Below are positions 1 through 7,736 of a stretch of 22,496 nt of DNA, piece after piece. The stretch comes from REEP01 sp964603915 (GTDB taxonomy: Bacteria > Pseudomonadota > Alphaproteobacteria > Rhodospirillales > Defluviicoccaceae): NCBI GenBank assembly GCA_964603915.1, contig CAZRWU010000037.1, forward strand, positions 1 through 22,496. The letters are read 5' to 3'. The position numbers were made by a program, and so were the translations under genes. The notes below the pieces were generated by a model. That model saw only the letters and a program-made list of their open reading frames with translations, was not told where the DNA came from and did no database searches. Numbering within the stretch: the stretch's first letter is position 1; every line of letters begins with the position of its first letter.

Positions 1-1889
1 GGATTGTAGACCGGCATCACCACCGAGATCAGCGGCTTGACCGCAAGCCGCGCCGCCGCCTCCCCCAGAACCGCGCGATCACCCGCGCCCAACGTGTCGT
101 AAAGCCGGATCCATTGGGCGTAGTCATCGCGCGGCGCGGCGAGAGACGGATGGTCTTCGGACAACCGTCGCCCCTCCTTCTGGCCGTGAGTCAGGTAATG
201 CGTCAGCGGATTGAATCCGCACTTGGTCACGTCCGGGTTGACCTGCAGATAACCAAGGCTGCTGAAGTGCGGGCCTGGGTCGCGCCCTTCCGCCGCCGCT
301 GTCATGTAATCGAGGAGCGGGTTGATCCCCGCCGCAGTGACGTCCGGATACCGCGCCAGATACCAGTCGGTGTCGAACAGCGGGTTGGGGTCGCGACCCT
401 CCGCCGCGCCCCGCATCAGATAATGGACGAACGGGTCGATCTGTGCGTCGGCAACGTCGCAATAGTTCGCCAGATACCACTCGCTGTCGAACAGCGGATG
501 GGGCCTTCGACCTTCAGCCCATCCCACGCGAAGATAATGCGTCAAAGGATCAGTGCCGGCCTCGGCCACGTCAGGGTTTTGCGTCAAGTACCAGTTCGCA
601 TCGAAAAGGCCGCTCTTGATGACTTGACGGCGATGACGCAACAGGCGGACGCGGGCGCGGATGCGCGGTGCGATCTCCTGGTGAAAACGCAACGTGGCTG
701 TCCACCACATCATCCGCAAGGACTGACGGCCGAGTGTTCTGGCGAGAGGAAACGCCCGCCCGACGCTTCGCAGCGGCGCGCTGATCCGCCAACTTGTCGA
801 TGCCAGAATCTGGCTTAGCGCCGCTTCTCGGGCTGCCAGCGTCGCCGCGACATCCCTGAGCTCGGCCTCGCGCGCCGTCAACTTCGCCGCGAGGTCCTTC
901 ACTTCGGCCTCGCGCGCAGCCAGCCTGGCGGCGAGCCCCTCGACGTCGGTCCTTGCTTCGCCGAGCAGCGCCACCACCTGCTCTTTCTCGGCGGCATGTT
1001 GGGCCAGCTGAGCGGCGGCGGCGCGCGCCGCCGCCTCGCGAGCCTTAACTTCGCCGGCGCATGCGCTTATTTTCGCCTCATGTTCGGCAAGCCTTGTCGC
1101 CAACCGCTCGTGAACCTGGCGCGCGCTAAAATCGGCGGCAAGCGCGCTGCCGAGGCGGCTATAGGCGCATCGAATCTCTCGTACAAATGCGGGGTCGTTG
1201 GTGGCCTCCAAGAATGTCGCGATATCCGGCGGAAGCGCGGAGCCATAGCCAAGCACCCCCAAACCATGGCCATGGAGAAATTCAAAGGCGGGATACCGAT
1301 CCGAAAGTTCCTCCCACAGCTTGAAGACCCCGAAATTTCGCTCACGGACGTTCGTATCATGAAACAAAACAACGGCGCGCTCGGATAATTTCGACTGCCA
1401 GCTTTCGAAATCGTACTTCACATCTTCATAGAAATGACGGCCATCAATGTGAAGAAGATCAACAGATTCATCAGAGAAATAGGCAAGAGCATCATCGAAA
1501 GTCGAGCGAAGCAAACTTGAAAACGCACGGTAATTGATTTCATTGTAATGCTGAACACGTTGAAAGACGTCTTCTCCGTAGAAACCTGCGTGCTCGTCGC
1601 CCTTCCAGGTGTCGATGGCAAAGCATCGCGTATTCAGGCCTAGATTTTTGATAGCCTGACAGAAAGCGAAGTAGGAATAACCGCCATGCGTTCCCAGCTC
1701 GACAAACGTCCGAGGTTTCGTCGCACTCATTAACCAAAAGGCAAACGGCGCATGCTCGATCCATGCGGAGGAGTCGACAAATTCGGGATACCAAAAGCTT
1801 ACGCTGTTAATTCCTGGCGTCGGCGATTTAATAACGTTTTCGACTTTCCTCATCCGGCTTGTCTGTTTCATGGTACGATCATTTTCCAT
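1..1889 (-). CDS. Modular methyltransferase / coiled-coil / GT2 glycosyltransferase (3' end beyond window)
   Basis: The minus frame is open from an ATG at 1889 (or the in-frame ATG at 1871; a TAA lies just upstream) to the left edge, giving at least 623 residues. Numbering from 1871, residues 55-175 look like a class I SAM methyltransferase of the Methyltransf_24 type (FVELGTHGGYS glycine loop, LHIDGRHFYEDVKYD, VVLFHDT). Residues 240-355 are an Ala/Glu/Arg-rich coiled coil, ending in the STSWRISAPLR linker common in polysaccharide glycosyltransferases. Residues 421-568 hold four repeats of about 37 residues (LFD..WYL..NPDV....DPL.HYL..G..EGR). At 613-623, PLISVVMPVYN is the first strand of a GT-A family 2 domain, so the catalytic part continues off the window. 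The likely role is assembly or capping of a surface polysaccharide. Acceptor and sugar cannot be told. The methyltransferase segment is visibly less GC-rich than the rest. No strong ribosome binding site decides between the two starts. Confidence 0.85.
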   Translation of the reverse strand, partial: MENDRTMKQTSRMRKVENVIKSPTPGINSVSFWYPEFVDSSAWIEHAPFAFWLMSATKPRTFVELGTHGGYSYFAFCQAIKNLGLNTRCFAIDTWKGDEHAGFYGEDVFQRVQHYNEINYRAFSSLLRSTFDDALAYFSDESVDLLHIDGRHFYEDVKYDFESWQSKLSERAVVLFHDTNVRERNFGVFKLWEELSDRYPAFEFLHGHGLGVLGYGSALPPDIATFLEATNDPAFVREIRCAYSRLGSALAADFSARQVHERLATRLAEHEAKISACAGEVKAREAAARAAAAQLAQHAAEKEQVVALLGEARTDVEGLAARLAAREAEVKDLAAKLTAREAELRDVAATLAAREAALSQILASTSWRISAPLRSVGRAFPLARTLGRQSLRMMWWTATLRFHQEIAPRIRARVRLLRHRRQVIKSGLFDANWYLTQNPDVAEAGTDPLTHYLRVGWAEGRRPHPLFDSEWYLANYCDVADAQIDPFVHYLMRGAAEGRDPNPLFDTDWYLARYPDVTAAGINPLLDYMTAAAEGRDPGPHFSSLGYLQVNPDVTKCGFNPLTHYLTHGQKEGRRLSEDHPSLAAPRDDYAQWIRLYDTLGAGDRAVLGEAAARLAVKPLISVVMPVYN

Positions 1890-2501
1890 GGATTAATTAT
1901 TGGTTCCGGCGACGTCACTGTCTATCTCGATTGAAGTATTGTCGTGTTTTTTCATGAAGCACTGTTCGTCATCGAGGTCATGAAAGAGCAGCGCGGGGCC
2001 TGGATTCTCCGGTAAGCCAAATTGGCGTCGGCGTCGAGCCACGCGTGGGATTGTGCGCTCCGCGTTTTCACAAATTCTTCATTAAGTGTTGGAGTTGTGA
2101 TTTAAACGCCATCACCCATAAGCGGGCTTTGTAGCTTCGCCACAGAAGTTTACAGCCGTTTCTCTGCATTCTTGTGAAAACCGGCAATGATTTGCCCTTG
2201 ATCAAACGCCCTACAAGCGCTCGCCGTCGCAGCATCGCGCATCTCTTTCGCAAGAGAACTTGTAAGCGCTCGGAAACGCGCACGAGGGCCGAGGCAAGCG
2301 TGGTGCCGGATCGGCATTTGCCGCAAACAACCTGCGAAGCTTGTTGCGCTCGATGTTGTCCTCGATAATGCCGTCGACACAGCGGGCGCGCGAGGCCGTT
2401 CGAGCCGGCCATATGCCCGTCATCTCTCATATGGGCAGGGCGATACCCGTCGAATTCCGCGCCTCTCGACACAAGACGTTACACAGCAACGGTTTCATGC
2501 G
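1890..2501. other. Gene-poor stretch, nothing assignable
   Basis: This stretch separates two divergent genes. Several short overlapping frames are open on both strands (for example 2068-2472 and 2150-2380 on minus, 2174-2368 on plus). None has a recognisable domain, a good ribosome binding site or convincing coding character. It presumably holds the promoters of both neighbours. A decayed gene cannot be excluded. I see no tRNA, terminal inverted repeats or transposase remnant. Confidence 0.5.
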
Positions 2502-3494
2502 ATGCAATTCAGAATTATCGAGGTCATTGCCCCCAAGGGTCATGTCGACACGCTCCTGGCCCTCGCCGAGCAGCATCGCGCAGTCGACTGTCAGATTCAT
2601 GCCGTTGGCGATGAAGATCAGGTTTGCGTGAGGATTCTTACGGCACAGATGCAGCGCCAGTCTTTGGTCGATCGTATCCACTCCCTGCTGGCCAGCGCGG
2701 ATTGCTGGCGTCTCACAATCCTGCCGGTCGAGGCCACGTTGCCGCCGGTGGAAGCAGATGAGGAGCAGAGCAAGGCGGAGCAATCGCGGTCCATCACGGC
2801 GACTCGAGAGGAACTGTATAATTCCATCTCCGGAGGCGCCAAGCTTGACTCAAATTTTGTTCTGCTCGTTGTCCTCTCCACACTCGTCGCCGGCATTGGG
2901 TTGATCACCGACAATGTTGCCGTCGTCGTCGGCGCCATGGTGATTGCCCCGTTGCTCGGCCCCAACATTGCCTTTGCCTTCGCCGCCGGCCTTGGCGATC
3001 GCGTGCTCATGGGGCGCGCGTTGCGCACCGGCGCCGTCGGCATCGGTCTTTCCATCCTTCTTCCAGCCGCGTTCTCCGTTCTCGCCCCGGTCGATCTCGG
3101 CAGTCGTGAGATCGTGCTGAGAACGACGGTCGATTACGACGCCATCGCGCTGGCTCTCGCGTCAGGCGCCGCCGCCGCGCTGTCCCTGGTGACTGGCCTG
3201 TCAACGGCGTTGGTCGGCGTCATGGTAGCCGCCGCGCTGCTTCCGCCAGCGGCGACAGCGGGGCTGATGCTCGGCGACGGCCAGTTGGAACCGGCGCTGA
3301 GCGCGCTCACCTTGCTCGCGGTTAACGTGATTAGCGTCATCTTGACCGCCGAGATCGTGTTCTTCCTGAAGGGGATCAAGCCGCACCGCTGGTTTGAGCG
3401 CAAGGAGGCCCATCAGTCGGTGGCGTTGACGGTCGCCATCTGGATCGCTCTGCTTGCCGCGGCGGCTCTGATCATCGCCCTGAAATACGTATGA
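2502..3494 (+). CDS. DUF389 (TIGR00341-type) integral membrane protein
   Basis: This 330-residue protein has a soluble N-terminal domain of about 100 residues (starting MQFRIIEVIAPKGH, typical of the family) and a membrane domain. Hydrophobic segments lie near residues 118-134, 137-161, 175-195, 213-250 (probably two helices), 264-289 and 308-327. The glycine- and proline-rich stretch ITDNVAVVVGAMVIAPLLGP (residues 135-154) and the ALLPPAATAGL segment near 245-255 are hallmarks of the DUF389/TIGR00341 family. No biochemical function is established to my knowledge, and I assign none. The protein would sit in the inner membrane with the N-terminal domain probably cytoplasmic. The start is the first ATG of the frame and fits the family N-terminus, although the ribosome binding site is weak. 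It is probably transcribed alone, since the next gene has its own leader of about 235 bases. Confidence 0.85.
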   Translation: MQFRIIEVIAPKGHVDTLLALAEQHRAVDCQIHAVGDEDQVCVRILTAQMQRQSLVDRIHSLLASADCWRLTILPVEATLPPVEADEEQSKAEQSRSITATREELYNSISGGAKLDSNFVLLVVLSTLVAGIGLITDNVAVVVGAMVIAPLLGPNIAFAFAAGLGDRVLMGRALRTGAVGIGLSILLPAAFSVLAPVDLGSREIVLRTTVDYDAIALALASGAAAALSLVTGLSTALVGVMVAAALLPPAATAGLMLGDGQLEPALSALTLLAVNVISVILTAEIVFFLKGIKPHRWFERKEAHQSVALTVAIWIALLAAAALIIALKYV

Positions 3495-3495
3495 T

Positions 3496-3517
3496 CGCCG
3501 CGCTCCCGTGAGCGGCG
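3496..3517 (+). terminator. Hairpin just after the DUF389 stop codon
   Basis: CGCC and GCTC pair with GAGC and GGCG around a CCGT loop, with a two-base bulge, starting one base after the stop codon. No T-run follows, so this is a weak candidate for an intrinsic terminator. Confidence 0.25.
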
Positions 3518-3729
3518 CCGATACAACCACAGGGTGAAGTAGTTTCCGCGTTACACGAGACGAGCCGAGCCCTCCGCCACAATCAGAGAAACTTTAATAA
3601 GGCGGATAACTCCAATTCCGGATACACTTTTCCGGCCAGAGAGGTTACAATTGAGGGTCAAAATATGAAAAATGTGTGGGCATCCCGATTCGCCAAGTTG
3701 CTTTGGCATGACCGAAAAAGGAGGAAACC

Positions 3730-5193
3730 ATGCGTTCCAGACACTCGCGAAACCTGGGCCTAGCCGGTTCCACGGCTCTCAGCGCGGTTGTGGGCTTAGC
3801 GCTCGCGACCAGCATCGTTGCGTCCGCCCAAGAGAATGTCCCCACCCAGGAGCGGGCAGCGCCCGGCGAACTTCCGGTGCCGGTGCGCGGCGAGACGAGC
3901 TACATGCCTGTCGTCGAAGAGAAGTTCGATGACGTTTTTCAGAGAATGAGCGCCGAGAAGGACGAGGTGACGCAGCGCGCGCGAGCCTTGCTTGAAGAAC
4001 GTTATGACCTCTCCGATCAACCCGTATCCGGAGTCACCATGACCCGGGGCAAGCCGGTGCAAGGCGGCGTTCGCGTCAAGCTTCCCGATGGCGTCACCTG
4101 GGACGAACTTGCCGAAATGTCGCCGAGCGAGATCCGCGAGCAGGGCTTGTGGCCGAAAGCCTTTCTTCCTCTTCCCCATCCTTTCCATGAAGAAGGAGGG
4201 ATGGTTTTTCCCGAACACCACATCGAGGAAATTCGTGAGCAAGAGGGACGCGATCTCGAACGCTTCGACATGGAGTTCGACATCCCGGCGCATTTTCTTG
4301 CCGAATTTCCGCCGGCCATTTTTCTGACCACGCGTCCCGACCTGGGCGATGTTTCCCAGGGCGAAGTGGTGACGACCCAGAATTTCTATCGCCTGTTCAA
4401 CGGCATTCTGAACCCCAAGCAGATCGAAGGGCTGAGGCTATTGGTCTCGCAATTCCCGCAGCAACAATTCAACATGACCGACGACCGCCGGTCTGAAAAG
4501 CCAAGCCTCGGCGTTTCCTGCTTCGACTGCCACACCAACGGTCACACCAATGCCGCGACCCATCTTGTCGGCGATATCCGGCCGCAGGAGTTCCGCCGCC
4601 GCATCGATACGCCGAGTTTGCGCGGCGTCAACCAGCAACGGCTGTTCGGCTCGCAGCGCGCGCTGCGCACCGTTGAGGATTTCACCGAATTCGAACAACG
4701 GGCGGCTTATTTCGACGGAGATATCGTCATCGCCCAGAAGAAAGGCGTGAATTTCCTCGAGCGCGGCAGCGAGGTGCATGCGATGGCGGAGTTCCAGGAG
4801 ATCCTCGATTTCCCGCCGGCGCCCAAGCTTGATGTGTTCGGGCGGCTCGATTCGGAGCAGGCAACCGAGGCCGAACTGCGGGGCGAATCGATCTTCTTCG
4901 GCAAAGGCCGCTGCGCCGAGTGTCATGCGCCGCCAATCTTCAGCGACAACTTCATGCACGATCTCAGGACCGACCGATTTTACGAGCCTGTGCTGATCAA
5001 CGGCCGGATGGCGGTCACCGACGGTCCGATCAAGACCTTCCCGCTCCGCGGCATCAAGGACAGCCCGCCCTACCTCCACGATGGCCGGCTGCTGACCCTC
5101 GACGACACCGTCGAATTCTTCAATCTCGTCCTCGGCCTGAAGCTGAGCGAGGAAGAAAAGAGCGACCTCGTCGCTTATTTGTACACGCTCTAA
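3730..5193 (+). CDS. Secreted di-heme cytochrome c, cytochrome c peroxidase/MauG-like
   Basis: The 487-residue protein starts after a very strong ribosome binding site (AAGGAGGAAACC, 3717-3729). A Sec signal peptide (basic residues 3-7, hydrophobic core about 10-30, cleavage after ASA at about residue 33) predicts a periplasmic location. Two CxxCH heme c motifs are present: CFDCH at 264-268 and CAECH at 395-399. The C-terminal stretch TFPLRGIKDSPPYLHDGRLL followed by LDDTVEFFN resembles bacterial di-heme cytochrome c peroxidases and MauG. About 230 residues without a heme motif precede the first heme, much longer than in standard peroxidases of about 320-350 residues. It may reduce peroxide or oxidise another substrate, but the substrate is unknown. 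No mau or electron-donor gene is adjacent. A strong terminator follows, so it is probably monocistronic. Confidence 0.8.
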   Translation: MRSRHSRNLGLAGSTALSAVVGLALATSIVASAQENVPTQERAAPGELPVPVRGETSYMPVVEEKFDDVFQRMSAEKDEVTQRARALLEERYDLSDQPVSGVTMTRGKPVQGGVRVKLPDGVTWDELAEMSPSEIREQGLWPKAFLPLPHPFHEEGGMVFPEHHIEEIREQEGRDLERFDMEFDIPAHFLAEFPPAIFLTTRPDLGDVSQGEVVTTQNFYRLFNGILNPKQIEGLRLLVSQFPQQQFNMTDDRRSEKPSLGVSCFDCHTNGHTNAATHLVGDIRPQEFRRRIDTPSLRGVNQQRLFGSQRALRTVEDFTEFEQRAAYFDGDIVIAQKKGVNFLERGSEVHAMAEFQEILDFPPAPKLDVFGRLDSEQATEAELRGESIFFGKGRCAECHAPPIFSDNFMHDLRTDRFYEPVLINGRMAVTDGPIKTFPLRGIKDSPPYLHDGRLLTLDDTVEFFNLVLGLKLSEEEKSDLVAYLYTL

Positions 5194-5209
5194 GACGTTT
5201 TCAAAGCAA

Positions 5210-5257
5210 AGCGGCTTACGCCATGTCGGCGCAAGCCGCTCTCTATTTCTTTCTTTT
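5210..5257. terminator. Rho-independent terminator after the di-heme cytochrome gene
   Basis: AGCGGCTT (5210-5217) pairs with AAGCCGCT (5233-5240). An inner CGCC/GGCG stem sits next to it, and the T-rich tail CTCTATTTCTTTCTTTT follows. On the opposite strand the stem is followed by TTTGCTTTG, so it may also stop transcription from the CsbD-like gene. Confidence 0.85.
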
Positions 5258-5328
5258 ACGGGAATACGTCGTTCTACCGCGACTTTAGATTAGAGACTGG
5301 CGGGCTATCGCCACCCTGCCCAGAAAAT

Positions 5329-5508
5329 TCAGTCTTTCTTCAGGCTGTCGCCAACCCCCTTCGCGCTTTCCTTGGCGTCGTGGGCCGCGTCCTTAACATC
5401 GCCCTTGGCTTGGTCGGTCTTGCCTTCCGCTTCCGTGCGCTCGTCGCCGGTCACCTTGCCAGCCCATTCCTTCGCCTTGCCCTTCATTTTGTCCATTTCA
5501 CCGGCCAT
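5329..5508 (-). CDS. CsbD-like small stress protein
   Basis: This is a 59-residue hydrophilic protein rich in Lys, Asp, Glu, Ala and Gly, starting MAGEMDKMKGKAKEWAGK. The KGKAKEWAGKVTGDE...AEGKTDQAKGDVKDA pattern matches the CsbD family, small general-stress proteins of unknown mechanism that are predicted to be largely helical or disordered. The ATG at 5508 was chosen because GGTGGAG precedes it at good spacing. An in-frame ATG 36 bases further upstream (5544) has no comparable site. It is cytoplasmic, with no signal peptide or membrane segment. It is transcribed divergently from pyrE and converges on the cytochrome gene. Stress induction would fit the family, but no promoter motif proves it. 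Confidence 0.85.
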   Translation of the reverse strand: MAGEMDKMKGKAKEWAGKVTGDERTEAEGKTDQAKGDVKDAAHDAKESAKGVGDSLKKD

Positions 5509-5618
5509 GTCTCTCCACCTTTCTCGGTTTATAAGCTCTGCCATACCAACACCGCAGCAATGTGTTGGTTCCCCCGTTGCGGCGCAAATGCCGTTGGCCG
5601 CGATGGCGCGGCGCAGAC

Positions 5619-6233
5619 ATGCGTGCTATGACGCGCAAGACGGCAACCACACGGGGGCAACAGGCAGCCTTGACGAGTCCTTATCCGGACAGCACTGCGC
5701 GGCGCCGCAGGCTGCGGCAAATTCTCCAAGATCAGGCGCTGATCCGCGGCCGGCAGATGACGCTGGTCTCCGGGCGAATCAGCGACATCTACTTCAACGT
5801 CAAGCGACCGTTGTTCGACCCCGAGGCGGCAAGCCTGATTGCGGAAGAAATCATCGATCTTCTGCGCAACGAGAGAGTCGACGCGGTGGGGGGGCTGGCG
5901 ATGGGCGCGGTGCCGATTATCGCCGCTGTCTGCGCCAAGAGTTTCCCATCGCATCCGCTCCGCGGTTTTTTCGTGCGCAAGGAGGTCAAGGAGCATGGCA
6001 CGCAAAGTCTGATCGAAGGCCAGTTCGACAAGGGCGCGCGCGTCGTTGTTCTCGAGGATGTGACCACCACGGGCGGCTCGACCTTGCACGCCGCAACGAC
6101 CATCCGCGAGGCCGGGGGTCAGGTAACGAAAGCGATCACCGTTATTGACCGGCTGGAAGGCGCGCGCGAGAACCTGGCGGCTGAAGGAATCGCGTTGATC
6201 GCGTTGTTCACCAGCGACGATTTCCGCGACTGA
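5619..6233 (+). CDS. pyrE: Orotate phosphoribosyltransferase
   Basis: PyrE transfers phosphoribose from PRPP to orotate, giving OMP in pyrimidine synthesis. The PRPP-binding loop VVVLEDVTTTGGSTLHA is complete. The FVRKEVKEHGT segment carries the lysines of the catalytic loop, and SGRISDIYFNVKRPLFDP near the N-terminus matches the alphaproteobacterial form. From the chosen ATG (5619) the protein has 204 residues, a normal length. The ATG at 5628 and a GTG at 5562 are also in frame. None has a clear ribosome binding site, so the start is uncertain by a few codons. It is divergent from the CsbD-like gene and converges on gshB with a 25-base gap, so it is probably a single-gene unit. Confidence 0.93.
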   Translation: MRAMTRKTATTRGQQAALTSPYPDSTARRRRLRQILQDQALIRGRQMTLVSGRISDIYFNVKRPLFDPEAASLIAEEIIDLLRNERVDAVGGLAMGAVPIIAAVCAKSFPSHPLRGFFVRKEVKEHGTQSLIEGQFDKGARVVVLEDVTTTGGSTLHAATTIREAGGQVTKAITVIDRLEGARENLAAEGIALIALFTSDDFRD

Positions 6234-6258
6234 TCGGCGAGGACCGCGCTTTATGAAC

Positions 6259-7221
6259 TTATAGGGATTGCGGCCGGGTTTCGTAGAAATGCTCCTCGAT
6301 GGCGTCCCACAAGTCGGCCTCCAGCGAGACGCCATCGAACCGGCCGATCTCCTGAATGCCCGTCGGCGAGGTCACGTTGATCTCGGTGAGGTAGCCGCCA
6401 ATTACGTCGATGCCGACGAAGATCAACCCGCGCTTTTTCAGCTCGGGTCCGATCGCCTCGCAGATTTCCAACTCGCGCGAGGTCAGCGTGGTGGCCATCG
6501 CCATTCCTCCGACATGCAGGTTGGCGCGCGCCTCTCCTGCGGCGGGGATGCGGGTGATCCCACCGGCGGCGCGCCCATCGATCAGAATGATCCGTTTGTC
6601 GCCCTCGCGAACCTCCGGCAAATATGCTTGCACGACAACGGGTTCGCGGTAGAGCGACGTGAACATTTCCAAGAGGGCGTTGAGGTTGTCGTCCTCGGGA
6701 TCGATGTGAAAGACGCCGGCCCCGCCGTTTCCGAACAGTGGCTTGATGATGATGTCCTTGTACTCGGCGCGAAAGGTCTTGATGAGCTGACGGTCGGAGG
6801 TGATCAGGGTCGGCGGCATCAATTCGGGAAAATGAGCGACGAACAGCTTTTCCGGTGCATTTCTGACCTCGACCGGATCATTGACGACGAACGTGCGCGG
6901 GTGCACGTGCTGGAGCAGGTGTGTCGCCGTGATATAGGCCATGTCGAATGGTGGATCCTGGCGCATCAGCACGATATCGACGTCGGCGAGGTCGATCATC
7001 CGAGGCTCGCCCAGTGTGTAATGGTCGCCTGGAACTCTACGGACCTTCAAGGGCCGCGCCGTCGCCACGACCTTGCCATGGGAGAGCGATAAATCCTGCG
7101 GCAGGTAATGAAAAAGAACGTGCCCCCGCAGCTGTGCCTCCAGCGCCAATGCGAACGTGCTGTCTGCGTCAATGTTGATGGCGTCGATGGGATCCATCTG
7201 AATGGCCACGTCCAAGCCCAT
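6259..7221 (-). CDS. gshB: Glutathione synthetase
   Basis: This 320-residue ATP-grasp enzyme joins gamma-glutamylcysteine and glycine to make glutathione. Family features run in order: the N-terminal substrate domain (VAIQMDPIDAINIDADSTF), the MRQDPPFDMAYITATHLL segment, FVVNDPVEVRNAPEKL, the ATP-binding region DIIIKPLFGNGGAGVF, and the C-terminal FVGIDVIGGYLTEINVTSPTG with metal-binding residues. The frame stays open a further 57 codons upstream, but the ATG at 7221 has a good ribosome binding site (GGGAGAGG) and matches the family start. It is last in the rsmI-yraN-gshB group, a common alphaproteobacterial arrangement, with 115 bases after yraN. A separate promoter in that gap is possible. 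The enzyme is cytoplasmic. Confidence 0.95.
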   Translation of the reverse strand: MGLDVAIQMDPIDAINIDADSTFALALEAQLRGHVLFHYLPQDLSLSHGKVVATARPLKVRRVPGDHYTLGEPRMIDLADVDIVLMRQDPPFDMAYITATHLLQHVHPRTFVVNDPVEVRNAPEKLFVAHFPELMPPTLITSDRQLIKTFRAEYKDIIIKPLFGNGGAGVFHIDPEDDNLNALLEMFTSLYREPVVVQAYLPEVREGDKRIILIDGRAAGGITRIPAAGEARANLHVGGMAMATTLTSRELEICEAIGPELKKRGLIFVGIDVIGGYLTEINVTSPTGIQEIGRFDGVSLEADLWDAIEEHFYETRPQSL

Positions 7222-7336
7222 CACAATCCTCTCCCTCGGTGATCCGCCCGTTCTTGCGGGAACATCCATTAACCGCCGCCGGCCTTTTGGAATCAAGGAC
7301 GCGCTGCGGAGAAGTCGCGTTCCGGTTGGGGAGCGC

Positions 7337-7708
7337 TCAGCGCCCGGGGCGCCACGCGTCAATCCAGTGCCGGGGCCATCGCCAACGCTCAAGAAGCATC
7401 AAATCGAAGCGCAGGTCGAGACCGGCGAGATCGGGACGCATCATCAGGAACGCTTCTGCGGCGCGCACAATTCTCTGCGCCTGCCGTGCCGTCAGGACTT
7501 CCGCGGTCGCCGCGCCGCGAGCCTTTACCTCGATAAAGGCGAGGGTCCGGCCTTTGCGCGCAATGATATCGATCTCGCCGACGGGGGTCCTGAAATCGCG
7601 CGCGATGATGTGGAAGCCCTTGAGGCGGAGCAGGCCGGCGCAACAGGCCTCGGCAATCCAACCAAAGCGCCGCGCCCGTCGCCGCGAGCGCCCTGTGTAG
7701 CTGGTCAT
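7337..7708 (-). CDS. yraN: YraN family (UPF0102) nuclease-like protein
   Basis: This 123-residue protein belongs to the UPF0102/YraN family, which has a restriction-endonuclease-like fold and an unproven function. The core motif is visible as GEIDIIARKGRTLAFIEVKAR, with the acidic residues and the E-x-K of PD-(D/E)xK folds. RQAQRIVRAAEAFL follows, as in other members. The start codon is the third of three ATGs in a tandem 14-base repeat at the end of rsmI; only this one opens the long frame. Translation is therefore probably coupled to rsmI by termination and reinitiation. The gene lies between rsmI and gshB, its usual place in alphaproteobacteria. Confidence 0.9.
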   Translation of the reverse strand: MTSYTGRSRRRARRFGWIAEACCAGLLRLKGFHIIARDFRTPVGEIDIIARKGRTLAFIEVKARGAATAEVLTARQAQRIVRAAEAFLMMRPDLAGLDLRFDLMLLERWRWPRHWIDAWRPGR

Positions 7709-7736
7709 GTGTGGCTGGTCATGTGCGGCTGGTCAT
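7695..7736 (-). repeat. Three tandem 14-base copies of a stop/start junction
   Basis: Read on the minus strand, the unit ATGACCAGCNNCAC occurs three times, starting at 7736, 7722 and 7708. The rsmI stop TGA (7735-7733) overlaps the first ATG. The first ATG opens a five-codon frame (MTSRT) whose TGA overlaps the second ATG. The second opens MTSHT, whose TGA overlaps the third ATG, which starts yraN. The unit is not a multiple of three, so each copy shifts frame. Confidence 0.9.

Noticed and set aside
114..818. Plus-strand open frame of 234 codons
   Set aside because: It is antisense to the repeat and glycosyltransferase region of the minus-strand gene, whose translation shows clear repeats and motifs.
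2068..2472. Minus-strand frame of 134 codons that might be a transposase remnant
   Set aside because: It has no transposase motif, inverted repeats or good start signals, and competing frames overlap it on both strands.
4438..5079. Minus-strand open frame of 213 codons
   Set aside because: It lies wholly inside the di-heme cytochrome gene and is a high-GC shadow frame without a recognisable domain.
6268..7092. Plus-strand open frame of 274 codons
   Set aside because: It is antisense to gshB, whose ATP-grasp motifs are unmistakable.
7251..7264. GTTC/GAAC inverted motif as a LexA box before gshB
   Set aside because: The alphaproteobacterial LexA box is a direct repeat GTTC-N7-GTTC. The spacing and orientation do not fit, and gshB is not a known SOS gene.
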